NCBI GenBank assembly: GCA_002693605.1
Contig: NZQO01000029.1
Coordinates: 1-17,963, forward strand
Reading direction: 5' to 3'
Length of the DNA: 17,963 bases
Origin: Flavobacteriaceae bacterium
GTDB taxonomy: Bacteria; Bacteroidota; Bacteroidia; Flavobacteriales; Flavobacteriaceae
The number at the start of each line of letters is the position of its first letter. Position 1 is the stretch's first letter. This document shows, one piece after another, positions 1-7,394 of the stretch. A program made the translations under genes and the position numbers. The notes beneath the pieces were generated by a model. It did not search any database and was not told where the DNA came from. It was given only the letters and a program-made list of their open reading frames with translations.

Positions 1-314
1 AGGCCATTGCCACGGGCTTCGTCGATCTGGAACGATTGGCGTATCTAGTGTCTAACCAATGTACCGTACGCGAAGCCGATTGCCTCGCCGTGCTCAACGC
101 GCTCCAGCACAATGTGATGGACGAGCTGGCACAGGGGCGGGTCGTGCAGCTGGGTACGCTGGGCAATTTCCAGATTGGCGTGCGCTCTGAGGGCGCCACC
201 GAGAGCGACCTGTTAAACCAGTCGCACGTACGGTCGGCACACGTCAACTTCCGGCCCGGAAAACGGTTCCGGAAATTGTTGAGAACGTTGAACTATCGTC
301 TCACGGGCAGCTAG
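1..314 (+). CDS. HU-like DNA-binding protein, 5' end outside window
   Basis: The frame is open from the left edge (codons from base 3) to a TAG at 312-314, giving about 103 residues. The true start lies upstream; the TTG at 36 is only an internal leucine. The visible part matches the C-terminal two thirds of the long HU-like proteins common in Bacteroidota: a helical segment (VDLERLAYLVSN), a second helix (EADCLAVLNALQ), then beta strands containing GRVVQLGTLGNFQIGV and a basic end with NFRPGKRFRKLL. Proteins of this fold bind DNA as dimers and bend it. A second, diverged relative lies at 916-1293 in the same orientation. A strong terminator follows 31 bases after the stop. The family call is confident; the specific regulatory or architectural role is not known. 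Confidence 0.85.
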   Translation, partial: AIATGFVDLERLAYLVSNQCTVREADCLAVLNALQHNVMDELAQGRVVQLGTLGNFQIGVRSEGATESDLLNQSHVRSAHVNFRPGKRFRKLLRTLNYRLTGS

Positions 315-350
315 TAATTGCGTGCACATAGTTCTTAACGTAAGTCCCGG
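304..350 (+). repeat. 3'-flank repeat, copy A (end of HU-like gene)
   Basis: CGGGCAGCTAGTAATTGCG at 304-322 covers the last codons and stop of the first HU-like gene and recurs exactly at 682-700. A second block at 330-350 (AGTTCTTA, two differing bases, GTAAGTCCCGG) recurs at 714-734 with 19 of 21 bases identical. Copy A ends inside the terminator stem. Confidence 0.75.
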
Positions 351-380
351 GAACCTTGGTTCCTGGGATTTTTATTTTTT
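346..380 (+). terminator. Rho-independent terminator after the first HU-like gene
   Basis: A 10-bp stem is formed by CCCGGGAACC (346-355) and GGTTCCTGGG (358-367), with one G-T wobble and a minimal TT spacer. It is followed by TTTTT, A and TTTTTT (369-380). The strong GC stem plus U-rich tail is a textbook intrinsic terminator and isolates the HU-like gene from what follows. Confidence 0.85.
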
Positions 381-433
381 ACCCCAAGCCATTGGACCAA
401 AAACAACTACAGCTTTTCAAAAAAGCGCAGGGC

Positions 434-516
434 GATTCGGGAAAATCGCATAGGAAAACCGAAAAATCGCTTAGGGATTCGGAAAAATGCCTTAGCAGTT
501 CCGAAAAAGTACCCAA
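434..516 (+). repeat. Four degenerate 21-base tandem repeats
   Basis: Units at 434-453, 454-474, 475-495 and 496-516 share a core of CGGAAAAATCGCTTAG type; the first is one base shorter and the last is most diverged. A 12-base direct repeat, ATTTTTTACCCC, flanks the block at 374-385 and 524-535. Read in one frame the units would give a seven-residue peptide repeat (RKTEKSL, RDSEKCL). That frame begins inside the terminator stem and has no domain-like flanks, so I treat the block as non-coding. Confidence 0.65.
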
Positions 517-681
517 AATCTCCATTTTTTACCCCTTACCTCTTTCTTTACGCCCCTTAAAAGACCCTTCGGGGCGCTCTTCCGCAGCCTGTTCTGGTAT
601 TATTTTTCAACCAGTTATCAACAGCTTACTTTCACAGTAGGGATGCCGGTCGCGGGCGGGCACAAAAAAGCCCAAAAAAAT

Positions 682-734
682 CGGGCAGCTAGTAATTGCG
701 CGTCTTTCTGGGCAGTTCTTAGTGTAAGTCCCGG
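682..734 (+). repeat. 3'-flank repeat, copy B (orphan)
   Basis: This is a second copy of the sequence that ends the first HU-like gene: 19 identical bases at 682-700 and a 21-base block at 714-734 with two mismatches. The segment between the blocks is longer and diverged (13 against 7 bases). No HU coding sequence precedes copy B and the terminator stem is not retained. It is either the remnant of a duplicated gene end or a small dispersed repeat. Confidence 0.7.
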
Positions 735-885
735 TCGTTTAATACCGAAAGCTAAGGGTAAATGTACAGTTTGCCGGGCCATTTTGCAACCCAAATTTCA
801 AAAATTATCGCCCCCTCGCACCCCATGGGGAATGCACGGCGTATTCCCGCTACTATCCAAGGGCCGTACCGATTGCCAAATTTCC

Positions 886-893
886 TATCTTTA
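886..893 (+). promoter_or_regulatory. Possible -7 element for second HU-like gene
   Basis: TATCTTTA at 886-893 differs only in the last base from the Bacteroidota -7 consensus TAnnTTTG and lies 22 bases before the ATG at 916. No TTG is seen at the expected -33 spacing, so support is modest. Confidence 0.4.
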
Positions 894-915
894 GCGGTAC
901 GCAACCCATATACCT

Positions 916-1293
916 ATGTTCCCATACAAAGTGAGTCCGCGTGTCGCCACCATCACCGGGGGGACGCGAAAATACTACGCCACGGCCCTCAAGCAAGGGG
1001 GCATCGAGGGCGACGCCCTTGTGGCCCTGCTGAGCCAGCGCACCCGCCTGGCCGAGGCCGACACCCTAAAGTTGCTCCTGTACCTATCGGAGCTGGTGGC
1101 TGAGCGCATGCTGGAGGGCAGCACGGTAACCCTGCCCAACCTGGGCATCTTGCGGCCCACGCTGTCGAGCCGGGGGGTGGCGCGGCCGTCCGATTTCCGC
1201 ACCAAGGACATAACCCGGGTAAACGTCAATTTCCTGCCCAACAGGAAGCTCAAGGCCCGGCTGCAACTGGCCCACTTCAGGCGGGTAGACTAA
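916..1293 (+). CDS. HU-like DNA-binding protein
   Basis: A 125-residue protein with the layout of the Bacteroidota long HU-like family. It has a short N-terminal strand (YKVSPRV) and a basic KYYATALKQGG segment that leads into the first helix. A helix follows around residues 43-62 (ADTLKLLLYLSELVAERML), then GSTVTLPNLGILRPTL and a C-terminal strand with VNFLPNRKLKARL. The NFLPNRKLK stretch corresponds to the NFRPGK stretch of the gene at 1-314, so the two are diverged paralogs. The expected role is minor-groove binding and DNA bending, as nucleoid protein or local regulator. The ATG at 916 follows a promoter-like TATCTTTA and has no Shine-Dalgarno site. It precedes wecB by 139 bases. Whether it controls the polysaccharide genes is inference from position only. 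Confidence 0.85.
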   Translation: MFPYKVSPRVATITGGTRKYYATALKQGGIEGDALVALLSQRTRLAEADTLKLLLYLSELVAERMLEGSTVTLPNLGILRPTLSSRGVARPSDFRTKDITRVNVNFLPNRKLKARLQLAHFRRVD

Positions 1294-1328
1294 GGCGCTG
1301 GACGGTCTCGGTTGCGGGGCACTGTGTT

Positions 1329-1351
1329 ATCGGGCAGTTGAGCTGCCCGAT
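1329..1351 (+). promoter_or_regulatory. Perfect inverted repeat between HU-like gene and wecB
   Basis: ATCGGGCAG (1329-1337) and CTGCCCGAT (1343-1351) form a perfect 9-bp stem with a five-base loop. No T-run follows, so it is not a standard terminator. It sits about 50 bases upstream of the wecB -7 element and could be an operator, an attenuator or the end of the HU-like transcript. Confidence 0.45.
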
Positions 1352-1401
1352 GCGGGCCGCAATTAAGCGCGAAAAAGGGTGGGTATGAGCAACGGGAATG
1401 G

Positions 1402-1409
1402 TATCTTTG
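1402..1409 (+). promoter_or_regulatory. Bacteroidota -7 element before wecB
   Basis: TATCTTTG matches the TAnnTTTG consensus exactly and lies 23 bases before the wecB ATG, implying a leader of roughly 15-20 bases. The -33 position (around 1379-1381) is G-rich without a clear TTG. This is the best candidate start for the polysaccharide operon transcript. Confidence 0.55.
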
Positions 1410-1432
1410 CGGCTGATTAAATTCGACCTCCC

Positions 1433-2542
1433 ATGAAACGTGTCCTCATCGTATTTGGAACCCGGCCCGAGGCCATTAAGATGGCGCCCCTGGTGCATGA
1501 ATTCCGGAAACACCCCACCCAGTTCGAGACGGCGGTGTGCGTTACCGCCCAGCACCGCGAGATGCTGGACCAAGTGCTGGACTTTTTCAAGATCGTGCCC
1601 GAATACGACCTGGACGTGATGACCCCCGGGCAGAACCTGTACGGCCTTACCGCCACCATCCTACAGGCCATGAGGCCGGTACTCGAGGAATTTGCGCCCG
1701 AGTACGTGTTCGTGCACGGCGATACCACCACTACCATGGCCGCGGCCATGGCGGCCTTTTACAGCGGGGCCAAGGTGTGCCACGTAGAGGCGGGGCTACG
1801 CACCCACAACAAGTGGTCGCCCTTTCCCGAGGAGATGAACCGGCAGCTTACCGGCCGTCTGGCCGATGTGCATTTTGCCCCAACCGAGACGTCCAGGCAA
1901 AATCTATTGAAGGAAAACGTGCCCGCAGGGGCGATTGTCGTTACCGGTAATACCGTGATCGATGCGCTGCTGCAGAGCGTCAAGACCGTTACCCAAGAAC
2001 CCAGCGCGGCCATGCAGGCGCTCGACGCCCACATGCAGGGCGCCGAGGTTATCTTGGTTACCGGGCACCGCCGCGAGAACCACGGGCAGGGCTTTTTGAA
2101 TATCTGCCAGGCGCTTAAGGAACTGGCACGCAGGCACCCCAACGTTCGCATTATCTATCCCGTACACCTTAACCCGAAGGTGCTGGGCCCGGTGCACGAG
2201 CAATTGGGCGGGGTGCCCAACATACAGCTGATCGAGCCGCTGGCGTACCCCGATTTTATATGGCTCATGCACCGCAGCAAACTCATCATTACCGATAGCG
2301 GCGGCGTACAGGAAGAGGCGCCCAGTTTGGGCAAGCCGGTATTGGTATTACGAGACACCACCGAGCGCCCCGAGGCAGTCGTCGCCGGGACCGTGCTATT
2401 GGTGGGTACCGATACGCAAAAGATTATAGACGAAACCCATGCCCTGCTTACCGATACCGAGCGCTATGAGCGGATGAGTGCCCTGCACAACCCCTATGGC
2501 GATGGGAAGGCGTGTGGGAGGATTGTGGGGTTTTTGAACTAA
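1433..2542 (+). CDS. wecB: UDP-N-acetylglucosamine 2-epimerase, non-hydrolysing
   Basis: Cytosolic enzyme interconverting UDP-GlcNAc and UDP-ManNAc, the precursor for ManNAc-type sugars in surface glycans. At 369 residues it has the normal length of the family. Family motifs are intact: [11 protein letters not shown] at 9-19, [10 protein letters not shown] at 38-47, HGDTTTT at 95-101, HVEAGLRT at 117-124, PFPEEMNRQ at 130-138, GHRRENHG at 211-218 and [11 protein letters not shown] at 287-297. Asp97, Glu119, Glu133 and His212 align with the catalytic acidic residues and histidine of E. coli WecB (Asp95, Glu117, Glu131, His213). It is GC-rich like the flanking chromosome (35/60 in the row at 1681), unlike the AT-rich genes that start 48 bases downstream, so it forms the left conserved border of the cassette. 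No wecC-like dehydrogenase is visible in the window. Confidence 0.95.
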   Translation: MKRVLIVFGTRPEAIKMAPLVHEFRKHPTQFETAVCVTAQHREMLDQVLDFFKIVPEYDLDVMTPGQNLYGLTATILQAMRPVLEEFAPEYVFVHGDTTTTMAAAMAAFYSGAKVCHVEAGLRTHNKWSPFPEEMNRQLTGRLADVHFAPTETSRQNLLKENVPAGAIVVTGNTVIDALLQSVKTVTQEPSAAMQALDAHMQGAEVILVTGHRRENHGQGFLNICQALKELARRHPNVRIIYPVHLNPKVLGPVHEQLGGVPNIQLIEPLAYPDFIWLMHRSKLIITDSGGVQEEAPSLGKPVLVLRDTTERPEAVVAGTVLLVGTDTQKIIDETHALLTDTERYERMSALHNPYGDGKACGRIVGFLN

Positions 2543-2589
2543 AGGCTCTATTTAATATTGTTTACTAAAAAAAAGCATCTCTATGTGCC

Positions 2590-4074
2590 ATGAAAATAGC
2601 GGCAATACTTTCATATATTAATATAGCTATTAATATAGCGATAGGTCTTTTTTTAACCCCATATATTATCAGAATGTTGGGGGATGAAGAGTATGGTCTA
2701 TATACACTTATAGGTGCATTTGTCGGTTATCTTTCTGTATTAGATTTAGGACTCAATAATGCAATAGTTAGATATGTAGCGCAATATAGAGCTCAAAAAG
2801 ATCGACAAGGTGAAGAGAATTTTTTAGCTATTAGCCTCATTATTTACTGTGGTATCGCTGTTATTCTAATTTTTATGGGAGGTGTGTTTTATTTAAATAT
2901 AGAGTCGCTTTTTGGAGAAACCTTATTAACCTCGCAATTGGAGAAGGCTAAAACAATGATGATAATTTTAATTATTAATATTGGATTTACCTTGCCCGGA
3001 GGAGCTTTCACAGGAATATGTACAGGCTACAAAGCATTTGTATTTCCGAGATGGATATCAATTATAAAATACCTAGTAAGGGCAATTATGATTGTGTGGA
3101 TTCTAAAAAATGGTTCAGATGCCTTAGGAATTGTCCTACTCGATAGTATTTTAAATATTACATTTATTTGTTTTACAATATGGTACGTATTTCAACGGCT
3201 AAAAATTCGAATAGCCTTAAATAAGTTTGATTGGAAATTTATACGGGAAATTTTTGGGTACTCTCTTTGGATATTCATTTTTGGATTAGTGTATGAAATA
3301 CAATGGAGAACTGGTCAAGTCATTATCGGAACCCATATGAGTACCGTTGCTGTTGCAATATTTGGAATAGGAGTGCTTTTAGGTATATACTATACCACAT
3401 TTGGAAATATTATTAATAGATTATTACTACCTACAGCTGTCGATCATATATTTCAAGAAAAAGAACCTGTTGAATTAACTAATTATATGATACAGTTTGG
3501 GAGAATATCCCTAATGCTTTTACTGTTTATATTCCTTGGTTTTTTAATTTTAGGACGGGAGTTTATCATTTTGTGGATAGGGGAAAACTATATTGATTCT
3601 TATTACATCGCTGCAACTATAATGTTCATTTATATATTACCGATAGCTCAAGGATATGCCCACAGTTTGTTAGAAGCAAAAAAATTATTGAGGTTTAAAA
3701 CGATCTCTTTCCTAATCGCTACGATTATCGGTTTGAGTTTAGGTGGAATTCTATCTTATTATTATGGAGTATTAGGAATGATTACCGGAATAGCTATTCC
3801 TATGTTCTTACTACAATGGGTGGTTATGAATTTCTTCTATTATAAACGTCTAAACCTGAACATACTCCTATTTTTTAAAAATACATTCGGAATTTGGTTT
3901 GTAAGTGGTATTGTTATGTTCTTCGCTTTAATGTGGTTTGAGCACCGGAACATCAGTTGGGTTAGTTTTATTATTAAGTGCGCGATTTATAGTATACTTT
4001 TTATAGTTGGGATGTTGATAATTATGAACTCTAGTGAGAAAAGTATGTTGAAAAAAATCTTTATTAGAAAATGA
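2590..4074 (+). CDS. wzx: Wzx-type polysaccharide flippase (MOP superfamily)
   Basis: A 494-residue integral membrane protein with about 12-14 hydrophobic segments. It begins with AILSYINIAINIAIGLFLTP and then YIIRMLGDEEYGLYTL, the start typical of oligosaccharide flippases of the Wzx/RfbX family. Such proteins move undecaprenyl-diphosphate-linked repeat units across the inner membrane. Charged loops such as RYVAQYRAQKDRQGEEN near residue 70 follow the family pattern. It is the first gene of the AT-rich block (17/60 GC in the row at 3061) and lies 47 bases after wecB with no terminator between them, so read-through from the wecB promoter is likely. Its TGA overlaps the ATG of the next gene by four bases. 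The symbol is by function; the substrate is unknown. Confidence 0.9.
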   Translation: MKIAAILSYINIAINIAIGLFLTPYIIRMLGDEEYGLYTLIGAFVGYLSVLDLGLNNAIVRYVAQYRAQKDRQGEENFLAISLIIYCGIAVILIFMGGVFYLNIESLFGETLLTSQLEKAKTMMIILIINIGFTLPGGAFTGICTGYKAFVFPRWISIIKYLVRAIMIVWILKNGSDALGIVLLDSILNITFICFTIWYVFQRLKIRIALNKFDWKFIREIFGYSLWIFIFGLVYEIQWRTGQVIIGTHMSTVAVAIFGIGVLLGIYYTTFGNIINRLLLPTAVDHIFQEKEPVELTNYMIQFGRISLMLLLFIFLGFLILGREFIILWIGENYIDSYYIAATIMFIYILPIAQGYAHSLLEAKKLLRFKTISFLIATIIGLSLGGILSYYYGVLGMITGIAIPMFLLQWVVMNFFYYKRLNLNILLFFKNTFGIWFVSGIVMFFALMWFEHRNISWVSFIIKCAIYSILFIVGMLIIMNSSEKSMLKKIFIRK

Positions 4075-5186
4075 GAATAGTACATTGTATTGATGAAATG
4101 AAGATGGGAGGTGCTCAAACCCATTTACTTACAATCATTGAGGAACTTCAGCGGCAGCATCCAAGAGACGAACATATTCTTTTTATATTATTTGGCGAGA
4201 ATGAATTTGAGGTACAGACGCAGCTATTAGGAATTAAAGTAGAAATGTTAAATTTATCCGGCTATTTTCAAAATAGTCACTTTATCGAGGCAATTAGGTT
4301 TGTTAGACGAAAGTTAAAAGTCCTTAATCCTGATGTGCTCGAAACACATTTAACATGGTCACGACTATTGGTTAATACAGCGGGCGTCTTTTTAGGCATA
4401 AAAAAGCAGATTGGTTTTGAGCACGGTGATCTTTATATGAATTCGAAAAAAATAAGATTGGCTAATTTCATTAGCCAATTTTTATTTAATGAGATTGTTG
4501 TTTGTAGCAATTCATTAAAAACGTGGGTTAAAAAAACACATGGCATTTTCGATTTTAAACTTACCGTTTTATATAATTGTGTGGATTTAAAAAAATTCAA
4601 ACCAACGACCGAAAAAGACCTACAGAAATATTTAAATATCAAGCAAACACTACCAACTTTTATGTTTATAGCCGTCGGCTCTATGGGAAATGGTGTCAAT
4701 AAAAGGTTGGATATAAGTATCAAGGCGGTGGGGGAACTAGATAAACGTGGATTTGATGTAGGTTTAGTGATTTGTGGAGACGGTGAACAACGAAGAATGC
4801 TGGAAAGTTTAGCCAACTCTATCGATCTAGAAAACCGCATTTACTTTCTTGGCAATCGGAAGGATGTCCATCAAATATTACCAAGATCTTTTGCATTTGT
4901 CCATAGTGCTCCTTTCGAACCTTTTGGAATTGTTTGTATAGAAGCCATGGCATGTGGGTTACCGGTTATCCTACCGAATAGTGGGGGTATTCAATATATA
5001 ATTGATAATAATAAACAAGGATTGATATATAACTCATTGGATTTTAATGATTTGGCAAATAAGATGGAATATCTAATTACTAATGATGTTAGTTATTGTC
5101 GATTTCTAAAAGCGACAACCTTAAAAGTAAAGGAGTATAGCGTGGATACGTATGTTAAAGAATTATATTCTCTCTATGAAAAATAA
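4071..5186 (+). CDS. Glycosyltransferase, GT4-like
   Basis: A 371-residue GT-B enzyme. The N-terminal HCIDEMKMGGAQTHL (5-19) is the acceptor-domain glycine loop of GT4 enzymes. The donor domain carries VGSMGNGVNKRLD (202-214), ICGDGEQRRML (234-244) and the E-x7-E motif with Glu283 and Glu291 (EPFGIVCIE) followed by AMACGLPVI. Retaining transfer of a nucleotide-activated sugar onto the lipid-linked repeat unit at the cytosolic membrane face is expected. Start and stop overlap both neighbours (4 bases with wzx, 11 with the next gene), pointing to translational coupling. Donor and acceptor sugars cannot be read from the sequence. Confidence 0.88.
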   Translation: MRIVHCIDEMKMGGAQTHLLTIIEELQRQHPRDEHILFILFGENEFEVQTQLLGIKVEMLNLSGYFQNSHFIEAIRFVRRKLKVLNPDVLETHLTWSRLLVNTAGVFLGIKKQIGFEHGDLYMNSKKIRLANFISQFLFNEIVVCSNSLKTWVKKTHGIFDFKLTVLYNCVDLKKFKPTTEKDLQKYLNIKQTLPTFMFIAVGSMGNGVNKRLDISIKAVGELDKRGFDVGLVICGDGEQRRMLESLANSIDLENRIYFLGNRKDVHQILPRSFAFVHSAPFEPFGIVCIEAMACGLPVILPNSGGIQYIIDNNKQGLIYNSLDFNDLANKMEYLITNDVSYCRFLKATTLKVKEYSVDTYVKELYSLYEK

Positions 5187-6510
5187 GAAAGTTTTAATAA
5201 TCACCCCATTTTTTGCTCCAGAAAGTCATGCCGCCGTTTTTAGAGCTCATAAATTCGTAAAATATTTAAAAAAGGAAGGCTGGGAGCCTATTGTATTGAC
5301 CGTAGATACTAATTATCTTTATAATGAAGATTCGTCTTTACTGGAAGAGCTCGGTGATACTCCCATATACCGTACAAGATATATAGAACCATCACTGAGA
5401 GGTCTGTATATGCGGTTGACAGGGAAAGACAGAACGTACAAAACGATCAAAGTACATAATTCTTTTTCGGGCTCTTCTCCATCCTCAGAAAATAAAGCTA
5501 AAGCTCCTAAATCATGGAAATATTTATATAACTATTTGTTGGCACATCATCTTAATAATCCTGATCGGTTTTGGACTTGGAAGCGGGGTGCTATTAAGAA
5601 AGCGCGATGCCTTATAAGAGAAAATGATGTACAATTTGTCTACACTTCATGTTTGCCTTTTACCACCAATGAGATTGGGATAGCTTTAAAAAAAACTGAA
5701 AATATCTATTGGATTGCTGATTTCAGAGATCCTATTACGTACGCACAACGCATGCATTCCAAAATTGGTCGAGTGTTTTTAAATCAAAAAAAAATTCAAG
5801 ATGAGACCTTCCTTTATGCTGATAAGGTTACAGTTTTATCCTCTTCCTACAAATTGATTTTTAATGATCAATACGAAGGTAAATTCGATAATAAGATAAT
5901 CTTTATCCCAACTGGCATTGATGATGAATATCTACCTACTCATAATAGGATTAATAACGAAATTATTTTCGTAGGGGAATATTTGAAAGAATATAAAGAT
6001 GATTTTTTCAAGATTTTCAAAAGGGTTATAGCTCTTTTGCCAGAGCATAAGGTGCCTATACTTAAAATTATAGGTAATACGAGTATCAACGAAAAAGTAG
6101 TACTACCATTGCTAAAAGATTTGAATTTATTGAACCGTGTTGAGCTTGTTGACCATATGCCTCAAAAAGATCTTTATCTAGAATTAAGTAAAGCTAAATA
6201 TGTTCTTATACTCGCAGGACACTTTAATCATTGGTGGTGCAACTTTGCTAAATTGGTTGATTATATTGCACTACAGAAGTTAGTTGTTGCTTTAGTTCCA
6301 ACAATAAGTGAGGCGAGGAGTGAACTTGAAAAAACAAAAAGAGGTATATTTTTAGAGGATAATTTTGAACAAAATATAGAGATTTTATATAGATTATTCT
6401 CATCAAGAGGCGACATGGAAACACCTGCTAATGACTATTACAAGAGATATTTCGCTTCTACACAGACAAAAGAGTTCGTTAAGGTTTTGGAAAAATTGGA
6501 GAAGTTATGA
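5176..6510 (+). CDS. Glycosyltransferase, GT-B fold (GT4-like)
   Basis: A protein of 444 residues from the ATG at 5176, where the sequence begins MKNKKVLIITPFFAPESHAA like other members of this group. An upstream in-frame ATG at 5152 would add eight residues and overlap the previous gene by 35 bases; I prefer 5176. WIADFRDPITYAQRM near residue 180 is characteristic of a subgroup of GT4 enzymes in exopolysaccharide loci. The C-terminal half has IIFVGEYLKEY and a nucleotide-binding-like segment, but the E-x7-E motif is not clear, so the family assignment is weaker than for its neighbours. It overlaps the next gene by four bases (ATGA). It probably adds one sugar of the repeat unit. Confidence 0.8.
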   Translation: MKNKKVLIITPFFAPESHAAVFRAHKFVKYLKKEGWEPIVLTVDTNYLYNEDSSLLEELGDTPIYRTRYIEPSLRGLYMRLTGKDRTYKTIKVHNSFSGSSPSSENKAKAPKSWKYLYNYLLAHHLNNPDRFWTWKRGAIKKARCLIRENDVQFVYTSCLPFTTNEIGIALKKTENIYWIADFRDPITYAQRMHSKIGRVFLNQKKIQDETFLYADKVTVLSSSYKLIFNDQYEGKFDNKIIFIPTGIDDEYLPTHNRINNEIIFVGEYLKEYKDDFFKIFKRVIALLPEHKVPILKIIGNTSINEKVVLPLLKDLNLLNRVELVDHMPQKDLYLELSKAKYVLILAGHFNHWWCNFAKLVDYIALQKLVVALVPTISEARSELEKTKRGIFLEDNFEQNIEILYRLFSSRGDMETPANDYYKRYFASTQTKEFVKVLEKLEKL

Positions 6511-7394
6511 ATTCAATTTCTATTGTCATCGCTACCTTAAATCGCACATCATTTTTGCTGCAAACTTTACAAGATTTGATTGTACAAGAATATGAGCCAG
6601 GTTTCGAAATCATTATTGTAGATCAATCGGAAAAAGAGGATACAGCAATTATTTCATTTGTAAAGTTGTATCAATTTATTAAGTATCATTTTATTACTCA
6701 TTTTAAAGGATTGCCTGAAGCACGTAATTTTGGAGTTAAAACAGCAGCTAATGATTATATTCTATTTGTCGATGATGATATTCGCTGTGAAAAAGACTTG
6801 CTTACTGAACATGCTAAATTTTTAGTAGATGAAAAAATAAGTGTTGTTGCGGGGGGAATTACCGAAAAATACGATGATAATAAAATTGAACCTGTAGGGT
6901 CTTTTAATAATATTATTGCGGAGCCCTCTCGTGGTTTTCATATTAATTTAAAAAAAATAGTGGACCACGCGGGTGGTGGGAATTTTTCTGTAAAGCGAAA
7001 TTCGTTTCATGAAATAGGTGGAATAGACGAGCATCTCACAGAAGGCGCTGCGTTATATGAGGAAACAGATTTTTGTTTACGAATGAAAAAAGCTGGATAT
7101 ATAGTCTTTTATAACTATGAGGCCCACGTGACACATTTGGCAGCAGCTACTGGTGGATGTCGGGTTGCAGAAATAGACCAATATATATATTCCCTTGCTA
7201 GAAATAGGTCGATCATCATTGAGCGACACTTGCCTTGGTACTTTAAACTTACTGCCTATTTATATTTATCAAAACTGGTTCTCGCCTACCTTATTAAGCA
7301 TAAGTCGCTTAATATTTGGAAACAGTATTTGAAAGGGAAACGGGAGGGTAAACTAATAGGCACTTTAGAAGTAAAAAATGAACAGCTTAACTAA
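6507..7394 (+). CDS. Glycosyltransferase family 2
   Basis: A 295-residue GT-A enzyme. ISIVIATLNRTSFLLQTL opens the nucleotide-binding domain, IIIVDQSEKED (36-45) follows the second strand and FVDDD (87-91) is the metal-binding D-x-D. GGGNFSVKRNSFHEIGGIDE and EETDFCLRM (185-193) supply the acceptor loop and the usual catalytic Glu/Asp region. The C-terminal part has a hydrophobic stretch (LTAYLYLSKLVLAYLI) that may associate with the membrane. The reaction is probably inverting transfer of a sugar to the lipid-linked oligosaccharide. The gene overlaps the next one by 17 bases. Confidence 0.88.
   Translation: MNSISIVIATLNRTSFLLQTLQDLIVQEYEPGFEIIIVDQSEKEDTAIISFVKLYQFIKYHFITHFKGLPEARNFGVKTAANDYILFVDDDIRCEKDLLTEHAKFLVDEKISVVAGGITEKYDDNKIEPVGSFNNIIAEPSRGFHINLKKIVDHAGGGNFSVKRNSFHEIGGIDEHLTEGAALYEETDFCLRMKKAGYIVFYNYEAHVTHLAAATGGCRVAEIDQYIYSLARNRSIIIERHLPWYFKLTAYLYLSKLVLAYLIKHKSLNIWKQYLKGKREGKLIGTLEVKNEQLN

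Larger units (their letters stand above)
315..915. other. Non-coding, repeat-bearing intergenic region
   Basis: No convincing gene is present between the two HU-like genes. The region holds the terminator (346-380), the 21-base tandem repeats (434-516), an orphan copy of the HU 3' flank (682-734) and the promoter-like element of the next gene (886-893). Two open frames (about 356-640 and 643-894) look like chance: low-complexity composition, no domain, and the first overlaps the terminator. Confidence 0.6.

Noticed and set aside
615..623. DnaA box-like TTATCAACA
   Set aside because: A single site with one mismatch to the consensus, with no cluster or unwinding region nearby.
356..640. 94-codon open frame between the HU-like genes
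   Set aside because: It begins inside the terminator stem, consists largely of the 21-base repeat and low-complexity sequence, and has no recognisable domain.
661..680. Terminator at GGGC...GCCC followed by A-run
   Set aside because: The stem is only four base pairs and the run after it on the plus strand is A, not T; on the minus strand the T-run precedes the stem.
643..894. 83-codon open frame before the second HU-like gene
   Set aside because: It overlaps the orphan 3'-flank repeat and the promoter-like element, and its composition is not protein-like.
1417..2361. Antisense open frames under wecB
   Set aside because: They are shadows of a strongly conserved, GC-rich gene on the plus strand with all family motifs intact.
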